Source: Acetobacteraceae bacterium
GTDB lineage: Bacteria; Pseudomonadota; Alphaproteobacteria; Acetobacterales; Acetobacteraceae
Direction of reading: 5' to 3'
DNA: 5,644 nt
NCBI GenBank assembly: GCA_027323595.1
Contig: DAHWBL010000506.1
Span: forward strand, 1 to 5,644
Positions 5,593-5,644 of the stretch are shown here, piece after piece. Position 1 is the stretch's first letter. Each line of letters opens with the position of its first letter. The position numbers and the translations under genes are program-made. The notes under the pieces are model-generated. The model did no database searches and was not told where the DNA came from. It saw only the letters and a program-made list of their open reading frames with translations.

Positions 5593-5644
5593 CGAGGTTG
5601 TTGTTGGTTGAGATTGAGTATGGCGTCTTCACGCGGCTGCTCTG
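5583..5644 (-). CDS. Possible C-terminal tail of a convergent gene (partial)
   Basis: On the minus strand a frame is open from the window's right edge to a TGA at 5583-5585, giving 19 residues that end EDAILNLNQQQPRRG. The stop falls inside the inverted repeat, the usual place for a convergent gene sharing a bidirectional terminator. The piece is too short to identify or to exclude chance; the other frames on this edge look less natural or close at once. Confidence 0.25.
   Translation of the reverse strand, partial: EQPREDAILNLNQQQPRRG

Noticed and set aside
4817..5632. 271-codon open frame on the minus strand
   Set aside because: Antisense to the MarR gene, whose domain pattern is unambiguous; it also runs through the terminator palindrome, and its product has no family pattern.
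5620..5644. ATG on the + strand at the right edge that could start another gene
   Set aside because: Only eight codons are visible and there is no Shine-Dalgarno match before it; the minus-strand tail is the more natural reading.

Overview
The window is a compact run of genes, all on the + strand, from a GC-rich bacterium. Codon third positions are mostly G or C, and the gene families fit a proteobacterium that degrades aromatic compounds. An alphaproteobacterium is my best guess, but that is inference from composition and gene style, not from a marker gene. Nothing here looks like a phage, insertion sequence, CRISPR array or RNA gene.

Layout. Positions 2-1072 hold the C-terminal ~356 residues of an acyl-CoA-dehydrogenase-fold flavoprotein of the type that includes two-component flavin monooxygenases; its start lies left of the window. 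Next come the large (1123-2388) and small (2392-2886) subunits of a Rieske ring-hydroxylating dioxygenase, then a short-chain dehydrogenase (2883-3641) that starts with GTG inside the stop codon of the small subunit. Two further small proteins of the NTF2/SnoaL fold follow (3690-4262 and 4275-4685), then an unrecognised 80-residue protein (4687-4929), and finally a MarR-family regulator (5051-5527). A perfect 12-bp inverted repeat (5561-5592) lies just behind the regulator and probably ends transcription. The last bases may carry the tail of a convergent gene.

How the genes may work together (inference). The dioxygenase would add O2 to an aromatic ring to give a cis-dihydrodiol or diol carboxylate. 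The dehydrogenase would re-aromatise it with NAD+ to a catechol-type product. The flavoprotein could perform a second hydroxylation or an acyl-CoA-type oxidation. The SnoaL-like proteins could dehydrate, isomerise or bind an intermediate. The MarR protein would sense a substrate or intermediate. The ferredoxin and reductase that feed electrons to the dioxygenase, the ring-cleavage enzyme and any transporter are not in the window, so the substrate cannot be named.

Gene spacing is tight from 1123 to 4929 (gaps of 3, -4, 48, 12 and 1 nt), which supports one operon. The flavoprotein upstream (50-nt gap) is probably part of it. The regulator sits 121 nt downstream and may have its own promoter. 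There is no gene-free stretch longer than about 120 nt.
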